Of a stretch of 64,000 nt of DNA, positions 33,081 to 40,587 are shown piece by piece; position 1 is the first letter of the stretch; every line of letters starts with the position of its first letter. The notes beneath the pieces are model-generated. The model did no database searches and had not been told where the DNA came from. It saw nothing but the letters and a program-made list of their open reading frames with translations. A program made the translations under genes and the position numbers. Source of the DNA: JAEUIE01 sp046350055 (GTDB lineage Bacteria; Planctomycetota; Planctomycetia; Gemmatales; HRBIN36); contig JAXMBC010000001.1 in NCBI GenBank assembly GCA_046350055.1, positions 1,054,001-1,118,000 of the forward strand. Direction: 5' to 3'.

Positions 33081-33734
33081 GTGACTGCCGTGGCTATCCC
33101 TTCTCTTGAACCTGCTCGGTTTCAGATGCTGCTCGCGGCGGCGCGGGGTGGCGACTCCACAGCACGGGAGGAGTTGTTTACCCTCAGTCGGCCGTATCTG
33201 TCGCAACTGGCGGAGCATGAAATCGCTCCCTGGCTGCGGGCCAAGCATGATGCGTCCGACCTCGTGCAGGTCTCGATGCTCGAAGCCCATCAGGCGTTTG
33301 TCAAATTCGAGGGAAACGACTTTCCCCAGTGGGTGGCCTTCCTCCGCCGCATCCTGGAGCGGAATGCCACCGATGCGGCCCGCCACTACGGCACGGCGAA
33401 GCGGCAGTCGGACAAGGAAGTCGCGTTATATCCTGCCTCGCCTGACGCCAGTAGTCTGGGCGGACCGCAGTTGGCTGCCCCCGGCGAAACGCCCAGCGTG
33501 CAGGCGATCCGTGAAGAGCGGTCGCAGCATCTGCTCGAAGCCTTGCAGCAACTGGCGCCGGATCATCAGGAGGTGATTCGCCTGCGGAACCTGGAGCAAT
33601 TGCCGTTTGACGAGGTGGCGGCCCGGATGAACCGGACTCGCCCGGCGGTGCAGATGCTCTGGATGCGGGCGATCAAGAGCCTGGAGGCTGCCATGCAGCA
33701 GAATCATCCGTCCACGCAGAGCAGTTCGTTATGA
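33081..33734 (+). CDS. ECF-type RNA polymerase sigma factor
   Basis: 217 aa from a GTG at 33081 (a GTG at 33090 is possible). Region 2 is ARGGDSTAREELFTLSRPYL with DLVQVSMLEAHQAFVKFEG and FPQWVAFLRRILERNATDAA (about 20-100). Region 4 is LPFDEVAARMNRTRPAVQML (about 174-193), a helix-turn-helix. The acidic-to-helical spacer and the R-x-H ending of region 2 (ATDAARHYG) fit the planctomycete Sig-70 group. It overlaps the kinase start by ATGA, so the kinase likely controls or is co-expressed with it. No anti-sigma gene seen. Confidence 0.9.
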   Translation: MTAVAIPSLEPARFQMLLAAARGGDSTAREELFTLSRPYLSQLAEHEIAPWLRAKHDASDLVQVSMLEAHQAFVKFEGNDFPQWVAFLRRILERNATDAARHYGTAKRQSDKEVALYPASPDASSLGGPQLAAPGETPSVQAIREERSQHLLEALQQLAPDHQEVIRLRNLEQLPFDEVAARMNRTRPAVQMLWMRAIKSLEAAMQQNHPSTQSSSL

Positions 33735-35401
33735 ACCAGGCTGAGGAGAAGGACGCCGCGATCCTCGACGAGTATCTTTCCGCCTTGCAGGCGGGGGAGC
33801 ATTCGCGCTGTGCCGCGCTGCTGGCATCCCACGAAACGCTGCGACAGTACGCGGGCTGTCTCGATCATCTGCAGGAACTGGCAGCGAGTCCCACCACGCT
33901 GCCTCCGCCCGCCTCACGGGCCACACCGTCGTCGCATCACAGCCAGTTGCTGGGCAGCCAGTTCGGCAAGTACGTGCTGGAAGCGGAACTGGGCCGGGGT
34001 GGCATGGGCATCGTCTTCCGGGCCAGGCAGGTCGATCTGCAGCGACAGGTGGCGCTGAAGATGATCCTGCACGGGCCGCTCGCTTCAGCGGCGGAGGTCG
34101 GGCGGTTTCTGCAGGAAGCCCGGGCCGTCGCCAACCTGCAGCATCCCCACATCGTGCAGGTGTATGATGTGGGCGAACATGCCGGGCAACATTATCTGGC
34201 CATGGAACTGCTCGAAGGCACCAGCCTCGAACGGCTGCTCAGCCAGCACAAAGCACAGCAGCAATCCGTGCCGGTCGATGAAGCTGTCCGCTTCGTCGTC
34301 CCCCTCGCCCAGGCGGTCCACTTCCTGCATCAGCAAGGCATCCTGCATAGGGATATCAAGCCGGGGAATGTTCTTCTCACCAATGCTCACTCAGGACTCA
34401 GGACTCAGGACTCAGCACTGATTTCCTGGCATCCGAAGCTGGCCGACTTCGGGCTGGCCAAGTCGCTCCTCAGCGATGATGCGAACTGCACCTCCAGCGG
34501 CATGATCATCGGTACGCCGAGCTACATGGCTCCGGAGCAGGCAGCGAGCGAGAAGTCGCTCACGCCGGCGGTGGATGTGTATGCCCTGGGGGCGATCCTG
34601 TATGAACTGCTGACGGGCCAGCCGCCGTTCAAGGGGCCGACCACGCTCGACACCATAGTGATGGTGCTGGAACGGGAGCCTGCCCCGCCCCGGCAACTGC
34701 GCCCGGAGGTCCCCCGTCCACTCGAATCCATCATCCTCAAGTGCCTGGAGAAGGACCCGGCCCAGCGCTATGCCAGCGCGGCGGATCTGGTGGCCGATCT
34801 GCAGCATTTCCTGGCGGGCGAGCCGGTGGCAGCGCAGCCGTTGTCGTGGTGGCGGAGCTTTGTCCACTGGACGCGACGGGAGCCAGCTTTGGCGTCGCAC
34901 GTCGGGGCGCTGGCTGCTTTCGCTGGCATCATCCAGGTCAACTACCATGTGAGTGGCAACGTGGAGTTGCCGATGCACTGCTACGTCCTGATTCTGCTGG
35001 GCCTGTGGGGCGCCCTCTCGGTGCTGTACCAGGCCATGCTGCGAAGGCAGATGCAGCCGACGTGGGTGGCGTGTGCGTGGATCGCCACCGATGTGCTGAT
35101 CTTCTCGCTGGTGCTGATGGTACGCGGAGCGGAGACGGGGCCGCTGATCATCGGCTACCCGGTGCTGATCGCGATTTCCGGGCTGTGGTTTTCGTCCAGG
35201 GTGATCTGGTTTGCGACCATCACGACGGAGCTGGGCGTGTTGTTCCTGTTGCCTTACTGGCACGGGTGGAAGTATCTGCGCGACAATCCCCATCACCCGC
35301 TGCTGGTGATGGTGATGCTGGCGGTACTGGGCATGGTAATGGTGTACCAGATCGAGCGGATGCGAAACCTGAGCCGCTTCTATGGGAACAAGATGGGGTG
35401 A
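33731..35401 (+). CDS. Membrane Ser/Thr protein kinase (PknB-type)
   Basis: 556 aa. An N-terminal helical segment (1-75) precedes the kinase: GRGGMGIVFRAR loop (88-99), Lys110, Glu129, HRDIKPGN (206-213), DFG (239-241), APE and a complete C-lobe. Residues about 219-230 (NAHSGLRTQDSALISW region) come from an in-frame GGACTCA heptamer array between catalytic loop and DFG. From about 395 there are several hydrophobic helices (GALAAFAGIIQVNYHV, CYVLILLGLWGALSVLY, LIIGYPVLIAISGLWF and others), so the kinase is membrane bound without an extracellular sensor. Translationally coupled to the sigma factor. Confidence 0.93.
   Translation: MNQAEEKDAAILDEYLSALQAGEHSRCAALLASHETLRQYAGCLDHLQELAASPTTLPPPASRATPSSHHSQLLGSQFGKYVLEAELGRGGMGIVFRARQVDLQRQVALKMILHGPLASAAEVGRFLQEARAVANLQHPHIVQVYDVGEHAGQHYLAMELLEGTSLERLLSQHKAQQQSVPVDEAVRFVVPLAQAVHFLHQQGILHRDIKPGNVLLTNAHSGLRTQDSALISWHPKLADFGLAKSLLSDDANCTSSGMIIGTPSYMAPEQAASEKSLTPAVDVYALGAILYELLTGQPPFKGPTTLDTIVMVLEREPAPPRQLRPEVPRPLESIILKCLEKDPAQRYASAADLVADLQHFLAGEPVAAQPLSWWRSFVHWTRREPALASHVGALAAFAGIIQVNYHVSGNVELPMHCYVLILLGLWGALSVLYQAMLRRQMQPTWVACAWIATDVLIFSLVLMVRGAETGPLIIGYPVLIAISGLWFSSRVIWFATITTELGVLFLLPYWHGWKYLRDNPHHPLLVMVMLAVLGMVMVYQIERMRNLSRFYGNKMG
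34389..34418. repeat. Heptamer repeat GGACTCA inside kinase gene
   Basis: Four consecutive units (ACTCAGG x3 plus ACTCAGC) that keep the kinase frame open. It codes for about 10 residues absent from the usual kinase spacing. Confidence 0.85.
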
Positions 35402-35725
35402 AGGTAGAGCGGTTGTGGCAGGAGACCGCGGCTGCAACCCCTCCGCGCACTGTGCATGACCATCGTTGCCGCTGCCCCAGCGGGTTTTCAACTACGCCAC
35501 AGTAGCGAGGACCAGTTGCCACTTGTGGTATGGCGGCACTTTTGCCCGAAGGGCATACGGATAATAGCCCAGGGTTGCCGTGTACCCACGGCTACCCTGG
35601 GGAAAGACACACACCACAAGTCGGTCGCCTGAAGGGCGACGGAAACTTGCTACAATCAGCCCGAGCACGACAGGCAACATAGCAATACCGAACATCCTGT
35701 GTTAGACTGGACTCGGAGGTGAAGC
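35402..35725. other. Intergenic region downstream of kinase
   Basis: 324 bp with no gene. A hairpin with CCCAGGG...CCCTGGG arms around GTTGCCGTGTACCCACGGC lies at about 35569-35602, and GCCCGAAGGGC and CCTGAAGGGCGACGG motifs at 35546 and 35628. Confidence 0.5.
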
Positions 35726-36049
35726 ATGCAGAAACAAAGACTGATCGGCAAGATGGCTGACGAATGGCAACACGCCTCACACCGATTGCGGCTCAGACCC
35801 GTAGCCACCGCATTACCCCTAGGGTTCTTTGTGCCTGTACGCTTCTATGACGATACCCGCGAAGATGTGGCTGAGCAGGATGTGCTCCTCAGCGATGCAC
35901 AGATTACCCAACTCGGCGGACTCAAGGAAGCAACATTATTTGTCAATGAAGCTGAAGAAGAACTGGGGGTATTCGTTCCCGAAACCATAGCTGATACATC
36001 CTTGACCCAGTGTACCATAGATCAATTTGCTACCCTGTCTGTTTCGTAG
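35726..36049 (+). CDS. Small protein, possible antitoxin-like partner
   Basis: 107 aa, ATG 35726 with GGAGGTG eight bases upstream, an unusually good ribosome site for this window. Acidic C-terminal half (FYDDTREDVAEQDVLLSDAQ). It precedes by six bases the ParE/RelE-like gene 36056-36397, and the pair is the right size for a type II toxin-antitoxin module, but no DNA-binding motif is evident. Confidence 0.5.
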   Translation: MQKQRLIGKMADEWQHASHRLRLRPVATALPLGFFVPVRFYDDTREDVAEQDVLLSDAQITQLGGLKEATLFVNEAEEELGVFVPETIADTSLTQCTIDQFATLSVS

Positions 36050-36055
36050 GGAATC

Positions 36056-36397
36056 ATGGCTTACACCGTGGAATACCACGCTGCAGCAGAGCAACGGCTG
36101 CAACGGTTAATGGCGTATCTTAAAAGCAACGTTCAGGGCTCCATTGCTCATCATGCCATGGCCCTGGAAGAACGGTATGTCCAACGTGCCATTGACCAAT
36201 TGGATGCGCTACTGGCTAAGTTGCCCAAACACTTAGGCAGACCCTATGACTCCTATCAGGCTACACCACTCCCTTTACAACCCGGTGACATGACCAGAGT
36301 GGTAAACATCGGCCCCATCAGTCTCATCTACTCCATAGCCGCGAGTCAACGGCTGGTCCAGGTCTGGCAGCTAGTGTACCATCCGGATCGCAATTGA
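36056..36397 (+). CDS. ParE/RelE-like small protein
   Basis: 113 aa, ATG 36056 after TAGGGA. Starts AYTVEYHAAAEQRLQRLMAY, and the last third reads MTRVVNIGPISLIYSIAASQ RLVQVWQLVYHP: the terminal beta strands and aromatic residues (xxVVxIGPxxLxYxxxxxxRxVxVxxV) recall the RelE/ParE fold. The central part (ALEERYVQRAIDQLDALLAK) is a longer helix than in classic RelE. Likely the toxin-like member of the pair with 35726-36049; not confirmed. Confidence 0.5.
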   Translation: MAYTVEYHAAAEQRLQRLMAYLKSNVQGSIAHHAMALEERYVQRAIDQLDALLAKLPKHLGRPYDSYQATPLPLQPGDMTRVVNIGPISLIYSIAASQRLVQVWQLVYHPDRN

Positions 36398-36437
36398 CGG
36401 AACTGGTACGGTCACAAGACTTGCCCAAGCCCACCCA

Positions 36438-36941
36438 CTACTTCACCCGGTCGAGCGTCATCTCCAGAAACTGGCGCCACTGTTTGCCGTCCTGGCTGAA
36501 CTCGCCCATCTCGTGCCACTGACCTTTGTCGTTCTGGTGGATGGTAAAGCGGACCTTGCCGGCCTGGGGTTGGTCGAAGCCCCAGACAAACTTGCCGTCT
36601 TTCATTTCGCCCTTGGCATCGACGTAGCCGCCATCCCTGCGGAAGGCCTTGATGCGAAACTCCCCAGCCTTGCTGTCGTAGTGGAAGAAGGCCAGGGCAT
36701 GATGGACCACCCGGCCATCCGGTGCCTTGCCGATGCCTTCGACCAGGAACACGCCGCCGTTCAGCTTGGGTTCCACCTTCTCCTTCACGGTGAACGTTTG
36801 CCGGCCTTCCCGCATCTGCACCCATCCCGAGCCATGCCAGTTGCCGGCCAGGTAAGCGATAGGTTTCATCTCCGCAGTGGGAGTTACTACTGCGGTATCA
36901 TCGGCGAAGGTGGGCAACACACAAAGCACCAGTGCAAGCAT
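36438..36941 (-). CDS. DUF1579-like exported protein
   Basis: 167 aa. Signal peptide MLALVLCVLPTFA, then a single lipocalin-like domain: YLAGNWHGSGWVQMREGRQT (about 29-48), NGGVFLVEGIGKAPDG, HALAFFHYDSKAGEFRIKAF and VRFTIHQNDKGQWHEMGEFS. This order (LxGxW...GxxxxF...E...L.GG..L.....) is that of DUF1579/heme-binding-like proteins without known substrate. Sits head to tail with the AraC regulator upstream (41 bp gap). Confidence 0.7.
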   Translation of the reverse strand: MLALVLCVLPTFADDTAVVTPTAEMKPIAYLAGNWHGSGWVQMREGRQTFTVKEKVEPKLNGGVFLVEGIGKAPDGRVVHHALAFFHYDSKAGEFRIKAFRRDGGYVDAKGEMKDGKFVWGFDQPQAGKVRFTIHQNDKGQWHEMGEFSQDGKQWRQFLEMTLDRVK

Positions 36942-36982
36942 GGGAGTCTCCAGTTAAGGCAGCCAGAGGAACTGGTGCCATC

Positions 36983-37846
36983 TTACCTTGCCTGCCCGGG
37001 TGGGTATTGGACTTTTCGGCCATCCGTGGGGGAATCCTCCAGCAGCTCAGTGTGATCGATGTTCTGAAGGTGGCGATGAAAGCGGGTAGGCCGATCGCCA
37101 CTGAGCGACCGGAAGTCATTCACCAGGTGAGCCTGGTCAGCAAAGCCTGCCTGGTACGAGATCATGCCCCAGTGGATATCCTCCTTCAGCAGATGCTCGC
37201 GGACAAACGCCTGCAGCCGCTCGATGCGCATGTACGCCTTGGGGGAGAGACCCACCGCATCGAGAAACCGGCGGCGGAACTGCCGTTCGCTCAGTCCACA
37301 CTCGCTGCTCCACTGCTGCAGGGTGACAGGGTCCTTCTGCCGACGGAGCCAGGCTGCAGCGTCCAGCATCAGGGCATCGGCGGGGGGAAGCTCGGTGGCT
37401 CGCCCGCGGAGTTCTTCGGTGATCACTGTGAGGGCGTCGGCTTCGCTGTGCACGGCACGAAGCCGACCAGCCAGGCGCTGTGACCAGTCAGGCAGCAGCA
37501 GATGTAGTGGCTGAATCAGCGAGGTGAGTTTGCCGCCCGGGCAGCCGACAAAGGCAGGCCCTGCTCCGGCCCGGAACCGCACGCCGATGTACGCTTCGCC
37601 CGGCACCGCAGCCTTGCGAAACGATTTCATCGTCGGGCCGCTGAGGATGGGCGGCACCATCTGCGTGGCGTATTGCCAGCCACGCGGCACCCAGAAGACG
37701 AGATTCAGACTCGCCTCAGGCAACACCCAGTGCTGCGCCTGCTCCCCGGTCGGAGCGAGTGTCTCGATGAACCAGAAAGCTTCCACCCAGCCAGCCAGGT
37801 CCGCTGGCGGCGCCTGCTCCCGGTACTGCAACAGCGGCTGCGACAT
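36983..37846 (-). CDS. AraC-family transcriptional regulator with DUF6597 sensor
   Basis: 287 aa from ATG 37846 (MSQPLLQYREQAPPADLAGW); an ATG at 37867 is in frame but the family usually begins at the chosen one. The N-terminal half (LAGWVEAFWFIETLAPTGEQ, HWVLPEASLNLVFWVP, YIGVRFRAGAGPAFVG) is the DUF6597 domain. The two C-terminal helix-turn-helices include TLQQWSSECGLSERQFRRRF and ISYQAGFADQAHLVNDFRSL. Regulates an unknown target, perhaps the adjacent DUF1579-like gene. No ligand known. Confidence 0.85.
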   Translation of the reverse strand: MSQPLLQYREQAPPADLAGWVEAFWFIETLAPTGEQAQHWVLPEASLNLVFWVPRGWQYATQMVPPILSGPTMKSFRKAAVPGEAYIGVRFRAGAGPAFVGCPGGKLTSLIQPLHLLLPDWSQRLAGRLRAVHSEADALTVITEELRGRATELPPADALMLDAAAWLRRQKDPVTLQQWSSECGLSERQFRRRFLDAVGLSPKAYMRIERLQAFVREHLLKEDIHWGMISYQAGFADQAHLVNDFRSLSGDRPTRFHRHLQNIDHTELLEDSPTDGRKVQYPPGQAR

Positions 37847-37926
37847 GCTCCCTCCCCAGACGCTCATGATACCCTATTCGCTGGTGAAGGGAGGGGGATT
37901 TATGCTGTTGCATCGACTGATTGATG

Positions 37927-38595
37927 TTATGGATGATGACGAATCAGATAATAGCTATTCAGGTCGTTTAGGTCGGTAAGGTCATAGCCAACTTGAAGTG
38001 CGTAGTCGAGCAACGTACTACAGGTCATGCGGTCTTTGATCCTTCGTTGTGCATATCTGTCAATTTGCTCGAATGGTAACGGCGAACCTGATTGACGAAA
38101 GACCCAGGACGAGTCCTTGATGCATGAGACATAACGATGACGAACTTCTGTGCCATCGTGCCAGTAGCGAGAAAAGATGGCAGATTGAAAGAATCGAGAA
38201 GTAGGTATGTGGTCAAAATAGAGATAACAAGTATTTACCCCCAATGCATGGCTTAGTTTGGAGTTGTCAGATTGAGGCTCGTATTGGTGAAGATGGTTAT
38301 CGAAGTACAGTCACTTCGTATCGCTATACTTAACCACCACTATAGTGTCAGGTGTAAATGTTCTGGTGTTGTCGAGGAGTCCAAAATAATGATCAAGGGA
38401 ATCTCTATGAAGCGTGCATGCAACATCTGTGTTTGGTTGTAAGGAAGTAAGCCAGTTTGCCATGAACTTTGATGCGGTGTGGTAACAGCAATCAACAAGT
38501 AATCCGGCCTTATGATTGTTTGGAAACAGGCTGTCCATGGATAATATCCTAGCTGGGTGGAACGTAACACACGACTGATCGTCCTCTGAGGTCAT
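37927..38595 (-). pseudogene. Uncharacterised gene with in-frame TGA (two ORFs, one frame)
   Basis: An open frame of 94 codons (38595 to 38311, starting MTSEDDQSCVTFHPARILSM) ends in TGA at 38311-38313. The same frame continues for a further 127 codons to 37927 (LYFDNHLHQYEPQSDNSKLS to NDLNSYYLIRHHP). No other frame shift is needed, so this reads as one gene of about 220 aa with a single nonsense codon, or a short gene followed by a readthrough or restart (GTG 38244). AT-rich compared with neighbours, Tyr/Asp/His-rich, no family recognised. Selenocysteine use is unlikely, see rejected items. Confidence 0.5.
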
Positions 38596-38605
38596 GCAAT
38601 TCCAA

Positions 38606-38706
38606 GCACGGGTACCATCGTTGGCCGTACCCCGGCTAACGAAGCCGTGGCACTTCTAGCTCCCGCCCTAGTTAGGTCGAGTACGACCAAACCCCGGCAC
38701 CCGTGC
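38606..38706. repeat. MITE-like element, family D copy 1
   Basis: 101 bp with GCACGGGT ends (left GCACGGGTACC, right GGCACCCGTGC) and internal TAGTTAGGTCGAGTACGACC. Close copy at 39684-39785. Starts 11 bp upstream of the pseudogene start codon and ends four bases from the stop of the gene 38710-39132. Confidence 0.85.
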
Positions 38707-38709
38707 AAC

Positions 38710-39132
38710 TCACTCTCGGTTGCGAAGTGGCCCGCGATACCACTTCTTTCGCAGAAGCCAGCGGGCGTACTTGTAATAGACCTTCGTGATGCCGTTCGCA
38801 TTCCTGTAGGCAAGGTATTCCGCAATCAGCTTGCCGGTAGGCTCGATCCAAAAACCCTCGTCGCTCTCGTTATCAGGAAGCGGCACAACTAGTTTGACGA
38901 GTCCGGCCCAGTGAAGGTCATTCCCCGTATTGGCCTTCACCACAAGCCATTCTCGAAAACCCAGTAACGGGGCATTGCCGCGCGCGACATTGAAGCCATC
39001 GATGTAGGCAACAACCGCGGAAAAGTCTGCACGACCCACGTACATCTCCGGATGACTGCACAGGTGCGAGATCATCGACCCGAAGCCAACGTCCGGAATG
39101 AGCTCCGCCGGGAATGGGTCTTCAATGGACAT
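38710..39132 (-). CDS. Uncharacterised protein (cassette array 3)
   Basis: 140 aa from ATG 39132 (MSIEDPFPAELIPDVGFGSM), with GGAGG about seven bases upstream of it. The ATG lies 21 bp past GTTCGCC (minus strand, 39159-39153), the usual cassette geometry. Aromatic-rich, with PEMYVGRADFSAVVAYIDGF (about 28-47), FWIEPTGKLIAEYLAY and YKYARWLLRKKW. Family not recognised. No signal peptide. Its 3' end lies next to a family D element. Confidence 0.6.
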   Translation of the reverse strand: MSIEDPFPAELIPDVGFGSMISHLCSHPEMYVGRADFSAVVAYIDGFNVARGNAPLLGFREWLVVKANTGNDLHWAGLVKLVVPLPDNESDEGFWIEPTGKLIAEYLAYRNANGITKVYYKYARWLLRKKWYRGPLRNRE

Positions 39133-39574
39133 CGCTCCTCCACAACTCCGTCGGCGAACGACCAGCCTCAGCAGCGCCTTGTTTGGCGTCTGGACGCTCC
39201 TGCCACGGCGTCCACACCTTGCCGAGCGAGAGTCGGCCGAACGTCCGCCGGCACGCCGGGCACTCGGCGGTCTGGTCCGGCATGACAAACTCAAGCCCCG
39301 TGTCAGTTTTGACGGCGCGGCCTCTCTTGTCCACGGTGCCGAGCGTCAGACAAGCTTGGCACGCCGGGCACTTAGTATCGACAGACGGGTCCAAGTCATA
39401 TGCCGTGTCACTACCAGGCCGCCAGAGCTCGCCAAGTTTGATCGCCACCAGCACAACGGCCATCCACACCACCATCGCGAGCATGAGCGGGGCGGTGAAC
39501 GGGTTGAGCCACAGGTGCCAGACCGACACCGGGCGCAGACGGTCGGATCGCTCTCGGGTCGGCGACTCGATCAT
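39122..39574 (-). CDS. Membrane protein with zinc-ribbon-like cysteines (cassette array 3)
   Basis: 150 aa from ATG 39574 (MIESPTRERSDRLRPVSVWH), with GAGG seven bases upstream. One helix, FTAPLMLAMVVWMAVVLVAI (about 27-46). Then CPACQACLTLG and, 35 residues later, CPACRRTFG: two CxxC pairs that could bind zinc. Its last residues (KQGAAEAGRSPTELW) are read from the attC-like site and overlap the start of the next cassette by 10 bp. Function unknown. Confidence 0.6.
   Translation of the reverse strand: MIESPTRERSDRLRPVSVWHLWLNPFTAPLMLAMVVWMAVVLVAIKLGELWRPGSDTAYDLDPSVDTKCPACQACLTLGTVDKRGRAVKTDTGLEFVMPDQTAECPACRRTFGRLSLGKVWTPWQERPDAKQGAAEAGRSPTELWRSDVH
39153..39187 (-). repeat. Shortened attC-like junction
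   Basis: Minus strand: GCCAAACAAGGCGCTGCTGA followed by GGCTGGTCGTTCGCC. Heptamers GCCAAAC and GTTCGCC frame only 21 bp; the inner stem seen at 25904-25999 is missing. Confidence 0.45.
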
Positions 39575-39683
39575 ATGCACCTCTGCTGCCAAACAGTTAT
39601 TTCCCTGACCCACAGATCAAGGAGTACATGAATCAAATCAGATACTACGGCATTGACCTCACCACAGTCAAACGATTTGGCAC

Positions 39684-39785
39684 GCACGGGTGCCATCGTT
39701 TGCCGGTACTCCGGCTAACGATGCCGTGGCCATTCAAGCTCCCGCCCTAGTTAGGTCGAGTACGACCAAACTAGGGCACCCGTGC
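39684..39785. repeat. MITE-like element, family D copy 2
   Basis: 102 bp, ends GCACGGGTGCC and GGGCACCCGTGC. Nearly identical interior to 38606-38706. Its right end codes for the last residues (ARVP) and the stop of the gene 39771-40340. Confidence 0.85.
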
Positions 39786-40340
39786 ATTCGGTTCGGCAGG
39801 TACAACCTCTACCCCGATGATGCTGCCGAGCTGGGTAGCAAACCAATACGCTGACGTATGCGTATCATACGCATCGAGGTACGGTGTCTCGATCCTCACC
39901 ACCGATCCCCAGCGGTTCTCGGACACAACTGTGAAGCTGTCGGTTCCCTCGGAGTCACTGTGCCGCTCGATGTACAACCGCCGCGTCGCACCCGGTTCAA
40001 GAAGGACGCGGGAACCGTAGGCGATGCGACCGCTTCGTTGAACGATGAGCGGCGTCGCCTTGTGCCACCAGAAATACGCGGCGGCGGCGAAGCCAGCAAA
40101 CCCGGTGATCGTTGCACAAGTCACTACGAACCACCAGGGTGGGCCGTCAGGTTCTGCCCCATAGTGCGCCGCGACGATGATCACGACGAGGGGTGTGAGA
40201 ATGCCGAAAGCAAGCATCGCCACGACTTGCTGAACTACCCATCGGTGTGCAGGACGAAAAGAACACCCTTCAGGTGTTGCAGCCACAATAACGCTACCAT
40301 CCGGACTCGCAGTCATTGTCACCGTCGGCTCAGGGATCAC
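39771..40340 (-). CDS. Membrane protein, uncharacterised (cassette array 3)
   Basis: 189 aa from a GTG at 40340, eight bases after GGGAGGT, which directly follows GTTCGGC (40361-40355, minus strand): cassette geometry again. Two helices, WVVQQVVAMLAFGILTPLVV (about 34-53) and WWFVVTCATITGFAGFAAAA (about 69-88), followed by a soluble beta-rich C-terminus (FTVVSENRWGSVVRIETPYL). The stop codon is provided by the family D element. Function unknown. Confidence 0.6.
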   Translation of the reverse strand: MIPEPTVTMTASPDGSVIVAATPEGCSFRPAHRWVVQQVVAMLAFGILTPLVVIIVAAHYGAEPDGPPWWFVVTCATITGFAGFAAAAYFWWHKATPLIVQRSGRIAYGSRVLLEPGATRRLYIERHSDSEGTDSFTVVSENRWGSVVRIETPYLDAYDTHTSAYWFATQLGSIIGVEVVPAEPNARVP

Positions 40341-40354
40341 TTCGCGTACCTCCC

Positions 40355-40381
40355 GCCGAACAGCTGTTTATCCCAATGACC
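40355..40381 (-). promoter_or_regulatory. Cassette leader with GTTCGGC junction
   Basis: Minus strand: GGTCATTGGGATAAACAGCT followed by GTTCGGC (40361-40355) and GGGAGGT. A near copy (TTATTGGGATAAACACGTGT, GTTCGGC) precedes the 25961-26443 gene; a weaker one (AAATAACTGTTTGGC) precedes 39122-39574. Confidence 0.5.
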
Positions 40382-40550
40382 ATCGTGGCGATAAGCACAA
40401 ATTCCATTCAGATCATACTTGTCGTACTGTATCGCAGTCAACGAATATCAGTCGATCATGCTACCCGACGAGCAACGCTATCGAACATGGTGACGGCGTA
40501 CCACAACCGTGGCACCCCACATTGCAGAGAGCGTTGCACTTTCGCGCGAG

Positions 40551-40586
40551 CCCACCCCCCGGCTTGAAGAGCCGGGGGCTCAATGG
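40551..40586. repeat. Hairpin repeat, family P
   Basis: CCCCCCGGCTTGAAGAGCC followed by GGGGGCTCAATGG, immediately downstream of the transketolase stop on its strand. May act as a terminator for the minus-strand gene. Confidence 0.6.
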
Positions 40587-40587
40587 A

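Noticed and set aside
38311..38313. Selenocysteine at the in-frame TGA
   Set aside because: No convincing SECIS-type hairpin immediately after the TGA, no redox motif around it, and no sel genes in view; a nonsense mutation or two ORFs is simpler.
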